A stretch of DNA of 64,000 nucleotides from NCBI GenBank assembly GCA_965220245.1, contig CBDCPI010000007.1, forward strand, positions 1 to 64,000, in the 5' to 3' direction. Source of the stretch: CBDCPI01 sp965220245. GTDB lineage: Bacteria > Chloroflexota > Dehalococcoidia > Lucifugimonadales > UBA3495. The translations under genes and the position numbers were made by a program. Of the stretch, positions 25,059-33,049 are shown piece by piece (the first letter of the stretch is position 1; each line of letters opens with the position of its first letter). The notes beneath the pieces were generated by a model. That model saw only the letters and a list, made by a program, of their open reading frames with translations. It was not told where the DNA came from and did no database searches.

Positions 25059-25853
25059 ATGGAGTTAGGACTGAGGAACAAAAACGTGGTGGTGACCGGA
25101 GGGGGCTCCAATATCGGCCGGGCCATAGTCCATGCTTTCGCGGCCGAGGGCTGTAACATCACCATCGCTGAGCTCGCTCCCACCCAAGGCGAGACGGTCG
25201 CCGCCGAGGCCGCTGCCATCGAAGGTAGCGGCCGGGTCAAGGTGATTGCCACCGACGTAACCGATCATCAACAGGTCGGGAGTATGGTAGAGCAGTCCAT
25301 TGCCGAGTTCGGCAGCATTGATGTTTTGGTCAACAACGTCGGCTGGACCATCGACCGGCTATTCCTGGAAAAGCCCCGGGAGGAGTGGGAGAAGGAAGTC
25401 CAAGTGAACCTCTGGGGAGCCATCAATTGTATTCATGCCGTGGTGCCGGGTATGGTCGAGCGCCAATCCGGCGCTATCGTCAGCATCAGCTCTGACGCTG
25501 GGCGCATGGGAGAGTACCGTGAGGGAGTGTATTCGGCCTGCAAGGCCGGAATCATCGCGCTATCCAAATCGGTGGCCCGGGAGACGGGCCGCTACGGCTT
25601 GCGGTTAAACGTCGTGTGTCCCAGCGTGGTGGTCCCGCCGCAAGAGGAGTCCATCAGTGAAGAGAGCATGTGGAACCAGATGCGGGACATCTTCACCGAC
25701 GACGTAATGGAACGGGTGCGGCGTAACTATCCGTTGCGCCGTTTGGCCAAGTCCAGCGAGATCGCCAACGCCGTTGTATTCTTGGCTTCCGACGCCGCCA
25801 GCTTTATAACCGGCCAGACCCTCAGTGTCAGCGGTGGCTACACCATGATGTAG
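25059..25853 (+). CDS. Short-chain dehydrogenase/reductase
   Basis: 264 residues. NAD(P)-binding TGGGSNIGRA (about 14), NNVG (about 92), catalytic Ser in VSISSDAGRMG (about 146) and YSACK (about 160). It ends SFITGQTLSVSGGYTMM, typical of 3-oxoacyl-ACP-reductase-like SDRs. Substrate unknown. The start follows GGAGGATAACC. A hairpin terminator follows; the next gene is convergent. Confidence 0.85.
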   Translation: MELGLRNKNVVVTGGGSNIGRAIVHAFAAEGCNITIAELAPTQGETVAAEAAAIEGSGRVKVIATDVTDHQQVGSMVEQSIAEFGSIDVLVNNVGWTIDRLFLEKPREEWEKEVQVNLWGAINCIHAVVPGMVERQSGAIVSISSDAGRMGEYREGVYSACKAGIIALSKSVARETGRYGLRLNVVCPSVVVPPQEESISEESMWNQMRDIFTDDVMERVRRNYPLRRLAKSSEIANAVVFLASDAASFITGQTLSVSGGYTMM

Positions 25854-25869
25854 CTGGTTTTTGGTCATT

Positions 25870-25911
25870 CCAAATAAAAACGGCCTGGATATCCAAGCCG
25901 TTTTTATTTGG
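25870..25911. terminator. Bidirectional intrinsic terminator
   Basis: A perfect 15-bp stem, CCAAATAAAAACGGC / GCCGTTTTTATTTGG, with a 12-base loop; the A and T runs serve both the SDR gene from the left and the convergent gene from the right. Confidence 0.85.
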
Positions 25912-25969
25912 AACCTTATAGAGGCAAGATCGCCCCGGGCTGGGGCTCTCCCGCATCAAGGGGTTTAAT

Positions 25970-26869
25970 CTAAAGCGCGGCTACCTGCTTGCGGAGAGCG
26001 TCCAACTCCTGAATCAACTGGGCCTTAGTCTTCCGCTCGTCCTTCTGTCCACCCTGGGCCGCCTTGTTCTCCGCTACCAGCGCGAGCGCCCGCGCTTCGA
26101 TAGTCGGCAACATCTCCTGCACCAGGTTTTCATCCAGCTCGGTCGCAATTGACGGGTATCCGGCCCGCTCGATCATCTTCCGCAGGTTGCCGGCCTTGAA
26201 CTGGTCTAGGGTCCAGCGAAGGGTTTCCCCGGAGGTAGTGGTATCCCAATAGATCCGGACGTCCTGGTTTCGAGGACCGTAGTGATAGTGGGGGCCGCTC
26301 TCGAAGCAATCGAAGGCCAGGATCTCTATGTCCTGCCCCGCCACGTCCGACGTAACGTGTATCGCTAGCCCCTCGCTATTGATCTGCGGCAGAATGCGGT
26401 ACTCGAGGCCAAATCGAACGTTTCCAGCCGCGAAGAGGTCGCCCTCCAACTGACGCTCGAACTTGTGGGTTACGGTGCGGCGGGCTTCCCGGGCCATCTG
26501 CCGGGCGGTGGCCTCAACCCTATCCAGGGTCTCGGTGGACACCGGGTTCTCCTGCAGATTATTGGCTAGGTCTTCGTACCCGGCCCGCTCTATCATGGCC
26601 GGAAGGTTCTTGCGAAGGTTGTTTACGGTCCAACCAATGGGGTTCCCGGCGGTGGTCTTGTCCATGTTTAGCCGGATATTTAGGTTCTCGGGCCCATAGT
26701 GATAATGGGGAGTCTGGTCAAAACAGTCAAACCGGAGAATCTCGGTGTCAGCGCCGTCTACCTCGGAGTAGACCTGTAAGCACAGACCCTGGTCATCCAT
26801 GATCTCCGCCCGGTAGCTCATGGCGACACTGATTGGGCCTGCCTCTATGACCGTGTTACCCTTTTCCAC
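25970..26869 (-). CDS. Unknown protein made of two copies of one domain
   Basis: 299 residues from a GTG at 26869 with AGGAGGTACAAC upstream; an open frame continues further but lacks coding support. Two domains of about 100 residues match each other: FDCFDQTPHYHYGPEN and FDCFESGPHYHYGPRN, each preceded by AD/QD-TEIL-type strands and followed by a W-T-L/V...MIERAGY helix. Between them is an Arg-rich linker; the end is a charged coiled coil (KTKAQLIQELDALRKQ). The His/Tyr/Cys motif could bind a metal. I do not recognise the family. A promoter-like pair lies about 90 bases upstream. Confidence 0.6.
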   Translation of the reverse strand: MEKGNTVIEAGPISVAMSYRAEIMDDQGLCLQVYSEVDGADTEILRFDCFDQTPHYHYGPENLNIRLNMDKTTAGNPIGWTVNNLRKNLPAMIERAGYEDLANNLQENPVSTETLDRVEATARQMAREARRTVTHKFERQLEGDLFAAGNVRFGLEYRILPQINSEGLAIHVTSDVAGQDIEILAFDCFESGPHYHYGPRNQDVRIYWDTTTSGETLRWTLDQFKAGNLRKMIERAGYPSIATELDENLVQEMLPTIEARALALVAENKAAQGGQKDERKTKAQLIQELDALRKQVAAL

Positions 26870-26957
26870 GTTGTACCTCCTAGTTCTCTCGATATAGGTT
26901 GGGGGCCTCGACTTGATTACCCCTCCGGATATAGGTAGGAAACCATTGTCTGGCACT

Positions 26958-26986
26958 ATTATGCCAATACTTCGCCTTGCAGGCAA
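26958..26986 (-). promoter_or_regulatory. Promoter candidate for the duplicated-domain gene
   Basis: On the minus strand TTGCCT (26986-26981), a 17-base spacer and CATAAT (26963-26958), about 90 bases before the GTG start. Confidence 0.5.
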
Positions 26987-27137
26987 CTCCCGCTATGTCA
27001 CATCGTAGCGCCGCCAAAAATATTACCATATAATCACTATAATCACTGAAATCTAACTCGCGCCCCATTGAGTATCCCAGAAGGGTAACGCTGCCTTAAA
27101 CCAAACGCCGCTGCTGCCCAAGGCGAAGGGTGCGCCA

Positions 27138-28367
27138 GTGGGGTTGCTCACCCCAAGGGACCAGTTGCAGCTTAGACACGGTCTGTTTCTTTGGAGTTGT
27201 ATCTGCCTGGGGATTGCCGTTGCTGCGTGTAGCGGAACTTCAACACCCCCATCACCACTGTACCCGGCTACCCCTACCGTGCAATTTGCTCCGGTAACTC
27301 TACCACCGCAGACGCAGCAGATTAGGGCAACGCCGACGTCTATAGTCCCCATCACACCTAGCCTAACGGTCTCGGTCCCGACAGCCGGGCCTGCTCCGAT
27401 TCCCCCTGAGACCCATGAAGCGACGCCCCAGCCGGTCCCGGCTATCCTTCCAAAGCTAGCTCCACCTCCTCCAGCGCGCCTCGGACCGGCAGCCAAAGAT
27501 GAAGTGGTCAAGTTGGTCACACCTGCATCTCGAACTACCCCGATTCCCATACCCACACCCACACCGGAGCCCCAGCCCGAATCTACGCCAACGCCGGCCC
27601 AAGCCCTTGGGGCGGCCCGTTCACCCACTCCTACGGAGTTACCAGCCCCGGCTCCATCTCCAATGCCCGCGCCAATCCCGCTCCCCACTACGGTACTGAC
27701 AGCTACGGTAACGCCTATACCCACCGCTACTCCAACCCCCACAGCCAGCCCTACACCTGCTCCTACCCCCACTTCTACTCCTAAGCCAACCCCGACGCCT
27801 ATCCCCACACCCACCCGTTGGCTTACCGCAACCCCTACTCCAACCCCAACCCCAACCCCGACGCCTGTGCCTACCGCGACGCCCGCACCAACCCCAACCC
27901 CGACGCCTGTGCCTACCGCGACGCCTGCACCAACGCCCACGCCTACCCCAACGCCTACGGCGACACCGTCACCAACTTCAACTCCCTTACCTACGGCTAC
28001 GCCTGTGCCTCAACCCGCGCCAGGACAGGTGATCATCGAATGTATATTCTTTGACGGAGTTACCCCCAGAAGCGAAGCCGATGAGTATGTCCAAATCATC
28101 AATCAAGGCGCCACCGCCATCGACTTGACCGGTTGGCGGTTGGTGGATATTGATGACGGAAAGCCGGAGTTCGTCTTCCCCGCCTATTCTTTCGGCCCCG
28201 GGAGTCGAATCCGAGTGTATACCAACGAGGTCCACCCGCAGTGGGGCGGGTTCTCCTTTGGCCGGGGCACTGCTATCTGGAGCAACTCCGATCCGGATAC
28301 GGCTGGTTTATTCAACGGCCAAGGGGTCCAGGTATCAACCAAGAGTTACCCTCCGGGCTGTGAGTAG
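27138..28367 (+). CDS. Lipoprotein with a Thr-Pro-rich stalk and a lamin-tail domain
   Basis: 409 residues, GTG start. Signal segment and lipobox GIAVAAC (about residue 31). A long stalk of about 250 residues is almost only Thr, Pro, Ala and Val, with TPTP-type repeats; these should stretch the protein away from the membrane and can be glycosylated. The C-terminal about 110 residues (GQVIIECIFFDGV to GRGTAIWSNSDPD) form a lamin-tail domain (LTD), a beta sandwich common in surface and extracellular nuclease proteins. The opposite-strand Gly-Val repeat frame is only a shadow. Role: an exposed binding protein, ligand unknown. Confidence 0.75.
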   Translation: MGLLTPRDQLQLRHGLFLWSCICLGIAVAACSGTSTPPSPLYPATPTVQFAPVTLPPQTQQIRATPTSIVPITPSLTVSVPTAGPAPIPPETHEATPQPVPAILPKLAPPPPARLGPAAKDEVVKLVTPASRTTPIPIPTPTPEPQPESTPTPAQALGAARSPTPTELPAPAPSPMPAPIPLPTTVLTATVTPIPTATPTPTASPTPAPTPTSTPKPTPTPIPTPTRWLTATPTPTPTPTPTPVPTATPAPTPTPTPVPTATPAPTPTPTPTPTATPSPTSTPLPTATPVPQPAPGQVIIECIFFDGVTPRSEADEYVQIINQGATAIDLTGWRLVDIDDGKPEFVFPAYSFGPGSRIRVYTNEVHPQWGGFSFGRGTAIWSNSDPDTAGLFNGQGVQVSTKSYPPGCE

Positions 28368-28511
28368 GGCTTTATACAAAACCCATCCGGACTTTGACCC
28401 CGGTAAGAGCCCCGTCTATACTGCCCTCGTGCCCCAACGCCTCCACCTCTCGGCTGTTAGATAGCATAATGGAAGCGTTGGCTAGAGGAGCAACCAGCTA
28501 GGAGAGTAGCC

Positions 28512-29531
28512 ATGCGTGCGCTAGTCTTGGAAGAATTCAACGGCCCCTTGGTCATGAAGGACTTGCCGGTGCCCAGCATCGCACCACACGAAGCCTTGGT
28601 GCGGGTCCGTAACGTGGGGGTCTGCGGCACCGACCTTAAGATTCGCGGCGGTCGCATGGGTTTGGACGTGCTCCCGCTTATCATGGGGCACGAGGTCGCG
28701 GGAGAGGTCGCCGAGGTCGGTTCCGATGTGGTTGGATTCGAGCCGGGAGACCGAGTGACCGTCGGGTTCTACCTCACCTGCGGACGCTGCCAGTTTTGCC
28801 GGGAAGGCAGAGATACTTTGTGCTTGGAGGTCCGCCAGCACGGTTTCAGCATCGACGGCGGCATGGCTGATTACATGAAGACGCCGGGCGTTAACTTATG
28901 CAAGGTCCCGGACCACGTTCCCTTGGAACGGGCTTGCATTCTCTCCGACGCAGTTTCTACTTCCTACCACGCGGTCACCAAGCGGGCACGGGTTAAGTTA
29001 GGGGAAACCGTAGTCTTGGTGGGCGTGGGCGGGGTGGGTCTCCACGCGCTCCAAATGGCCCGACTGGCCGGTGGCCGGACCATTGCCGTGGACGTGAACC
29101 AAGACCGGCTGCAATTGGCTCGGGAGTTGGGCGCCGAGGAGACTGTTGACGCCCGGCAGGGCCCGTTCCACGAAGCGGTGAGGGAATTGACCGGAGGCGA
29201 AGGCGCCGACGTGGTGATGGAATTCGTGTCGAATGAAGACACCCTTCCTTCCAGCTACCTGAGTCTCAAGAAAGCCGGACGGTTGGTATTCGTCGGATAC
29301 GTTCCCGAGATTCCCATGTCGGTCAGGCCCCACGAACTGGTGCGGAACGAATTTGAGATTCTGGGTTCCCGGGCGACCACCAAGCAAGAGCTTCAAGAGA
29401 CTATGGACTTGGTTTCCCAAGGCAAAATCAGGCCGGTGATTGATCAAGTGTTCTCCATGGAGGACGTGGAGTCGGCTTTCGACGCCCTGCGTCAAGGCAA
29501 CTCGTTAGGCCGGAACGTGATTGCGGTGTAG
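28512..29531 (+). CDS. Zinc-dependent alcohol dehydrogenase (MDR family)
   Basis: 339 residues, start after AGGAGAG. Catalytic zinc ligands: VCGTDLKIRGG (about 37) and GHEVAGEV (about 58); structural zinc cysteines CGRCQFCREGRDTLC (about 93-108). Rossmann motif VLVGVGGVGLHALQMA (about 172). NAD preference is suggested by Asp in IAVDVNQDR. Substrate is unknown; the 340-residue length and motifs fit threonine-dehydrogenase or sorbitol-dehydrogenase-like MDRs. It lies alone between a lipoprotein and a convergent Uma2 gene. Confidence 0.85.
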   Translation: MRALVLEEFNGPLVMKDLPVPSIAPHEALVRVRNVGVCGTDLKIRGGRMGLDVLPLIMGHEVAGEVAEVGSDVVGFEPGDRVTVGFYLTCGRCQFCREGRDTLCLEVRQHGFSIDGGMADYMKTPGVNLCKVPDHVPLERACILSDAVSTSYHAVTKRARVKLGETVVLVGVGGVGLHALQMARLAGGRTIAVDVNQDRLQLARELGAEETVDARQGPFHEAVRELTGGEGADVVMEFVSNEDTLPSSYLSLKKAGRLVFVGYVPEIPMSVRPHELVRNEFEILGSRATTKQELQETMDLVSQGKIRPVIDQVFSMEDVESAFDALRQGNSLGRNVIAV

Positions 29532-29585
29532 GAGTGTCCCCGGGCAGATGGGATAAAACAGGGGGCCAGGCTCCCTTTCCCTCGG

Positions 29586-30317
29586 CTACGGGTTGGGGCG
29601 GCGGCGAAGCTCTTCTTGCAGCTCGCGGATGCGGGCTTCGGCTTCGGCGCGGGCTTGGCGATCGCTGTCGGCGCGGGCTTCGGCAGCGCGGCGGGAGGCA
29701 TACTCTTCTTGGTAGGTAGTCAGGTACCTCTGACCCACCGGGTCCCAAAAACGCAGATGGCCCTCTTCCCAGCACAGGTCCAGGTTCAGAACGTCGCTGT
29801 GTCCCCAGCTGCGCTCATCGTCCGTCCGGTGAATGGAGATGGGCAGATAGGCTTCGTCCACCAGCCGGTCGCCAGCCAGGGGAGTCTGGTATCGTCGCCC
29901 GCCGGTTGGGTCGAACCGCCAGTATTCGGGAACGCTCATGGCGGCGTAGGCATCCCGCTTAACGGTCTCGTCGCGGCGGGCAGTGGTTTCGGAGGCTACT
30001 TCCAGGACGAAGTCCGGCGGCTTGCCTTGCTCCGGGATGAGGTAGCCATTACGGGCGACTCGGGCGGCGGGATCAACGTTAAAGGCGATAAGCAGGTCGG
30101 GGTATAGCACGCCCTCGTAAGTCCGAGTCGGTATCAGCGCCGCGGCGATTTCGCTGATGATGATAGTGGTGTCCGGGTTTCCGAAATGGACTGCCAGGGA
30201 GGGTGGGTAGGCCGGGAAATTAACGTAGTCGAAGGCGGTCATCTCTTCAGGCGGCGCGTCGGGAAACTGGATGATCCCCGCGGCGTCCGTCATTGGGGCA
30301 ATGGGCTTGGTGGTCAT
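29586..30317 (-). CDS. Uma2-family (DUF820) endonuclease-like protein
   Basis: 243 residues, ATG after GGAGG. Core motifs: YPDLLIAFNVD, then EQGKPPDFVLEVASETT (catalytic-type D...E.A) and MSVPEYWRFDPTGG; the tail is a coiled coil (RAAEARADSDRQARAEAEAR). It is a clear paralogue of the frameshifted gene at 6225 (shared EQGKPPDFVLE, EYWRFD and LAGDRL). Such multi-copy proteins have a PD-(D/E)XK-like fold; activity in the cell is uncertain. Confidence 0.75.
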   Translation of the reverse strand: MTTKPIAPMTDAAGIIQFPDAPPEEMTAFDYVNFPAYPPSLAVHFGNPDTTIIISEIAAALIPTRTYEGVLYPDLLIAFNVDPAARVARNGYLIPEQGKPPDFVLEVASETTARRDETVKRDAYAAMSVPEYWRFDPTGGRRYQTPLAGDRLVDEAYLPISIHRTDDERSWGHSDVLNLDLCWEEGHLRFWDPVGQRYLTTYQEEYASRRAAEARADSDRQARAEAEARIRELQEELRRRPNP

Positions 30318-30403
30318 AGTGGGCCTCCGCGGGCAGGAAGTGGTATGGCGGCATTGTACGCCAGCAAGGAGAGCATATCAAAGCGCGAGATTATGGCGCA
30401 TTA

Positions 30404-30608
30404 CTGATGCGTGAACGATTACCTAAACCAGTCCTCGTCTCCTGAGCTTGTCGAAGGGCCGGCCTTGAGCCGGAATCCAGAAATTCTGAGGACAAACAAC
30501 CCTTCGACAAGCTCAGGACAGGCGTAGCTGGCGGAGAACGGTCCTGGATTCCGGCCTTCGCCGGAACGACGGGGGAGGGGATAGTTTAGAAACTTATTCA
30601 CGCATCAG
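30404..30608. mobile_element. MITE, family B copy 2, with a nested palindrome
   Basis: Same ends as the copy at 24,861 (CTGATGCGTGAA at 30404-30415 and TTCACGCATCAG at 30597-30608) with TA on both sides. The interior matches copy 1 but also contains CTGAGCTTGTCGAAGGG and, further on, its inverted copy CCCTTCGACAAGCTCAG, an extra nested inverted repeat absent from copy 1. It occupies most of the 358-base gap before the LLM oxidoreductase gene. Confidence 0.75.
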
Positions 30609-30675
30609 TAAATGATTCTAGGATTAGGGCAATCCTAAAATCCGGTAAATCCTGACTCAGACAAGGGAGACAGCT

Positions 30676-31614
30676 ATGGAAATTGGAGTGTCTATCCCTC
30701 GAGCTCCTGACGCTGCCAGCATGAAGTTGTTCGCCGGAAAGGCCGAGGAGTTGGGTTTCGAATCGGTGCTTTTGGGTGACCACGTGGTGTTGCCCACCGG
30801 AGGGACCAATCAATACCCCTACACCGCCGACGGGTCCTTTGCTCGCGGGGCGGATGCCCCCTTCCTGGAGACGATGACCCTTCTGGGATTTCTGGCGGCT
30901 TGCACCGAGACCATCAAAATCGGCAGCACTGTCGTCATTTTGCCTTATCGAAACCCGGTAGTCCAAGCCAAGATGTTTGCCTCCCTGGACGTCCTGACCA
31001 ATGGGCGTGTCATCTGCGGCGTCGGAGTGGGCTGGTTGGAAAAGGAGTTCGAGACTCTGGGAGTGCCCTACGCGCAAAGGGGCCCGATGAGCGACGAGTT
31101 CCTGGAGATCTTCAAGATTCTCTGGACCGACCCTAACCCCGAGTTTCATGGCAGGTTTTACCGGATCGACGGTATCCAATTCTATCCCAAGCCGGTGCAA
31201 AAACCCCACATTCCCATCTGGGTCGGCGGCCACAGCCGGGCTTCGCTACGGCGGACCGCCCGTTATGGAGACTGCTGGCACACCACCCGCCAGACCCCGG
31301 AATTTGTGGCGGGCCACATTCCCTACCTGAGGCGGCAGACCGAGTTGGTCGGCCGGGACCCGGATAGCGTAACCGTGTCGTTGAAACGGAGCGTCCACTT
31401 TACCGACCTTGGCATACCGGAATCTGACTCTATCCGCAGCAACGGCGCCCTGATTGCTTCGACCCAGGAGATCGTAAACGACGTCTACCGTTGCCGGGAG
31501 ATCGGTATACATCAACTGACCTACGATTTTCGGGTGGATAGCCTCGAGGACACTCTCCGCGTGATGGAACACCTCGCCGGGAACGTTTTGTCGGCAGCCC
31601 GCAGTCTGGGTTAG
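30676..31614 (+). CDS. LLM-class (F420-type) flavin-dependent oxidoreductase
   Basis: 312 residues; start after AAGGGAGA. Luciferase-like TIM barrel: LGFESVLLGDHVVLP (about 30), TIKIGSTVVILPYRNP (about 77), GRVICGVGVGWLEKEFE (about 110) and RFYRIDGIQFYPKP (about 159). Fits the subgroup of probable F420-dependent oxidoreductases (TIGR03619-like). The family reduces or oxidises varied organic substrates with F420 or FMN; no substrate can be given. It stands alone after a MITE. Confidence 0.85.
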   Translation: MEIGVSIPRAPDAASMKLFAGKAEELGFESVLLGDHVVLPTGGTNQYPYTADGSFARGADAPFLETMTLLGFLAACTETIKIGSTVVILPYRNPVVQAKMFASLDVLTNGRVICGVGVGWLEKEFETLGVPYAQRGPMSDEFLEIFKILWTDPNPEFHGRFYRIDGIQFYPKPVQKPHIPIWVGGHSRASLRRTARYGDCWHTTRQTPEFVAGHIPYLRRQTELVGRDPDSVTVSLKRSVHFTDLGIPESDSIRSNGALIASTQEIVNDVYRCREIGIHQLTYDFRVDSLEDTLRVMEHLAGNVLSAARSLG

Positions 31615-31728
31615 GTGGGCATCGAGGCTCAAGCCCGACACCGCATTGCTGGCGAATGGTGATCATGGTCCACGATGAGTGACAGACTGGTCTTGCATTA
31701 CCGATTCTACGGCGTATAGAGTAATGCC

Positions 31729-32007
31729 ATGACGCCAGAACTGATCGCCATACTGGCCGTCGGTGCCGCACTGGGCACCTTAATGGTGGGACTAGGCGGT
31801 CTAATGGTTGCCCTTATCCAGTCAACGAACAAGCGCATAGATTCCGTCGAGCGCCGACTTGACGCGATTGACCTGCGGTTTAACGCGATTGATCTGCGAC
31901 TTACGTCGTTTGAAGAGCGTTTCTCGGCGCTGGAGCAGCGGCAGGCCCGACTGGAGGGATTGATGGAAGGGATACGCGACATGCTGTCGCCCAACCCGGT
32001 CACTTAA
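31729..32007 (+). CDS. Small membrane-anchored coiled-coil protein
   Basis: 92 residues. An N-terminal membrane helix (ILAVGAALGTLMVGLGGLMVAL) is followed by about 60 residues of heptads (KRIDSVERRLDAIDLRFNAI onward). This is the mirror layout of the gene at 13,127. A TTGCAT-16-TATAGA promoter-like pair (31693-31720) ends eight bases before the ATG, with no ribosome binding site, so the message may be nearly leaderless. Confidence 0.6.
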   Translation: MTPELIAILAVGAALGTLMVGLGGLMVALIQSTNKRIDSVERRLDAIDLRFNAIDLRLTSFEERFSALEQRQARLEGLMEGIRDMLSPNPVT

Positions 32008-32033
32008 TGCCGGAATTAATGCAGTAGGCCCGG

Positions 32034-32540
32034 CTAGAGCCCGCTGTCCCGGAATAACTTGGCGCGCTGCACCAACTCGGCGGCCGTGTGCTTCATCCCG
32101 GCAATCTGCTGGGGAGTTACTTCTCTTTTAACCGCGCCGGGCACCCCGGTGACAAAGGAACGCTCCGGTATCTTGGACCCGGAGAGGACCACCGTGTTGG
32201 CTGCCACCAGGCACTGGGGGCCCAGTACTACCTCGGGCAGAACGGTGGAGTTGTTGCCTAGGAGCGACCCGCTGCCCACCCGGTCACAGTGCACCACCAC
32301 ACAGTGGCCCACACTGACGCCGTCTTCCAACACCAACCCGTTGCCGTGGACCACCGACCCTTCCTGCACGTTCACGTTGTTTCCGATGACTATCGGTTCG
32401 TCACCATCTCCCCTGATGGTTACCCCGGGCCAAATACTGCTGTACTCGCCGATTTCCACGTTCCCGACTACGTAGGCAAACTCGCTAACCCAAGCAGTGT
32501 CCGCCACCTTGGGGGTTTTTCCACCCAGTGTCCTGATCAA
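32034..32540 (-). CDS. Gamma-carbonic-anhydrase-family protein
   Basis: 168 residues from a TTG with GGGAGG upstream. Left-handed beta-helix hexapeptides are plain (GEYSSIWPGVTIRGD, NNVNVQEGSVVHG and so on), with a C-terminal helix (AAELVQRAKLFRDSG). Three metal-binding histidines fit the gamma-CA pattern: VVHG, then VGHCVVVHCD with the usual five-residue spacing. Probably hydrates CO2 or is a related metal-binding trimer. It lies just downstream of smpB on the same strand. Confidence 0.82.
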   Translation of the reverse strand: MIRTLGGKTPKVADTAWVSEFAYVVGNVEIGEYSSIWPGVTIRGDGDEPIVIGNNVNVQEGSVVHGNGLVLEDGVSVGHCVVVHCDRVGSGSLLGNNSTVLPEVVLGPQCLVAANTVVLSGSKIPERSFVTGVPGAVKREVTPQQIAGMKHTAAELVQRAKLFRDSGL

Positions 32541-32563
32541 GCCAGTCCTCCCTGATAAAAAAG

Positions 32564-33046
32564 CTACACCGGCGTGCGCAAGGCCCGGCGGGCCGCTAGG
32601 TCTAACTCCTTGTTGATAATGGCCCGTCTCTTGTCATACTGCCGCTTGCCCCGGGCGACGGCTAGCTCGACCTTGGCTACGTGGTGCTTGATGTACATTC
32701 GTAAAGGGACGATAGTAAGCCGCTTCTCGGCGACTTGGCTGGTCAGGATGGCGATTTCCTGCCGGTGCAAAAGCAATTTCCTGGCCCGTTTGGGCTCGTG
32801 ATTGTAAATGTTGGCGGGACCGTAAGTTGCGATGTGGGCGTTCATCAGCCAAAGCTCACCATTCAGCGGGCGAGCATACGATTCCCTGAGGTCAACCTTT
32901 CCGGCCCGCACCGACTTAATTTCGGTCCCGGTGAGCACCAAGCCCGCTTCGTACCGCTCGAGAATCTCGTAGTCGAAGAAGGCCCGCCGGTTGGTCGCCA
33001 CGGCCCTATCGTTGTTCTTAGTTGTTGCTGACTTCTTCTTAGCCAC
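32564..33046 (-). CDS. smpB: SsrA-binding protein SmpB
   Basis: 160 residues. Family motifs: RRAFFDYEILERYEAGLVLTGTEI (interrupted here as FFDYEILERYEAG and LTGTEIKSVRAG), YNHEPKRARKLLLHRQEI and GKRQYDKRR near the end. It carries tmRNA to stalled ribosomes for trans-translation. The tmRNA gene itself (ssrA) is not visible in this window. It begins three bases after the ctpA stop, so the two are probably one transcript. Confidence 0.93.
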   Translation of the reverse strand: MAKKKSATTKNNDRAVATNRRAFFDYEILERYEAGLVLTGTEIKSVRAGKVDLRESYARPLNGELWLMNAHIATYGPANIYNHEPKRARKLLLHRQEIAILTSQVAEKRLTIVPLRMYIKHHVAKVELAVARGKRQYDKRRAIINKELDLAARRALRTPV

Positions 33047-33049
33047 GAT

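Noticed and set aside
27053..27940. Long minus-strand frame of Gly-Val repeats
   Set aside because: It is the reverse reading of the Thr-Pro stalk of the lipoprotein gene on the plus strand, with no start site or family.
30419..30601. Short minus-strand ORF between Uma2 and the LLM oxidoreductase
   Set aside because: It lies wholly inside a MITE; its residues are a translation of the palindromes.
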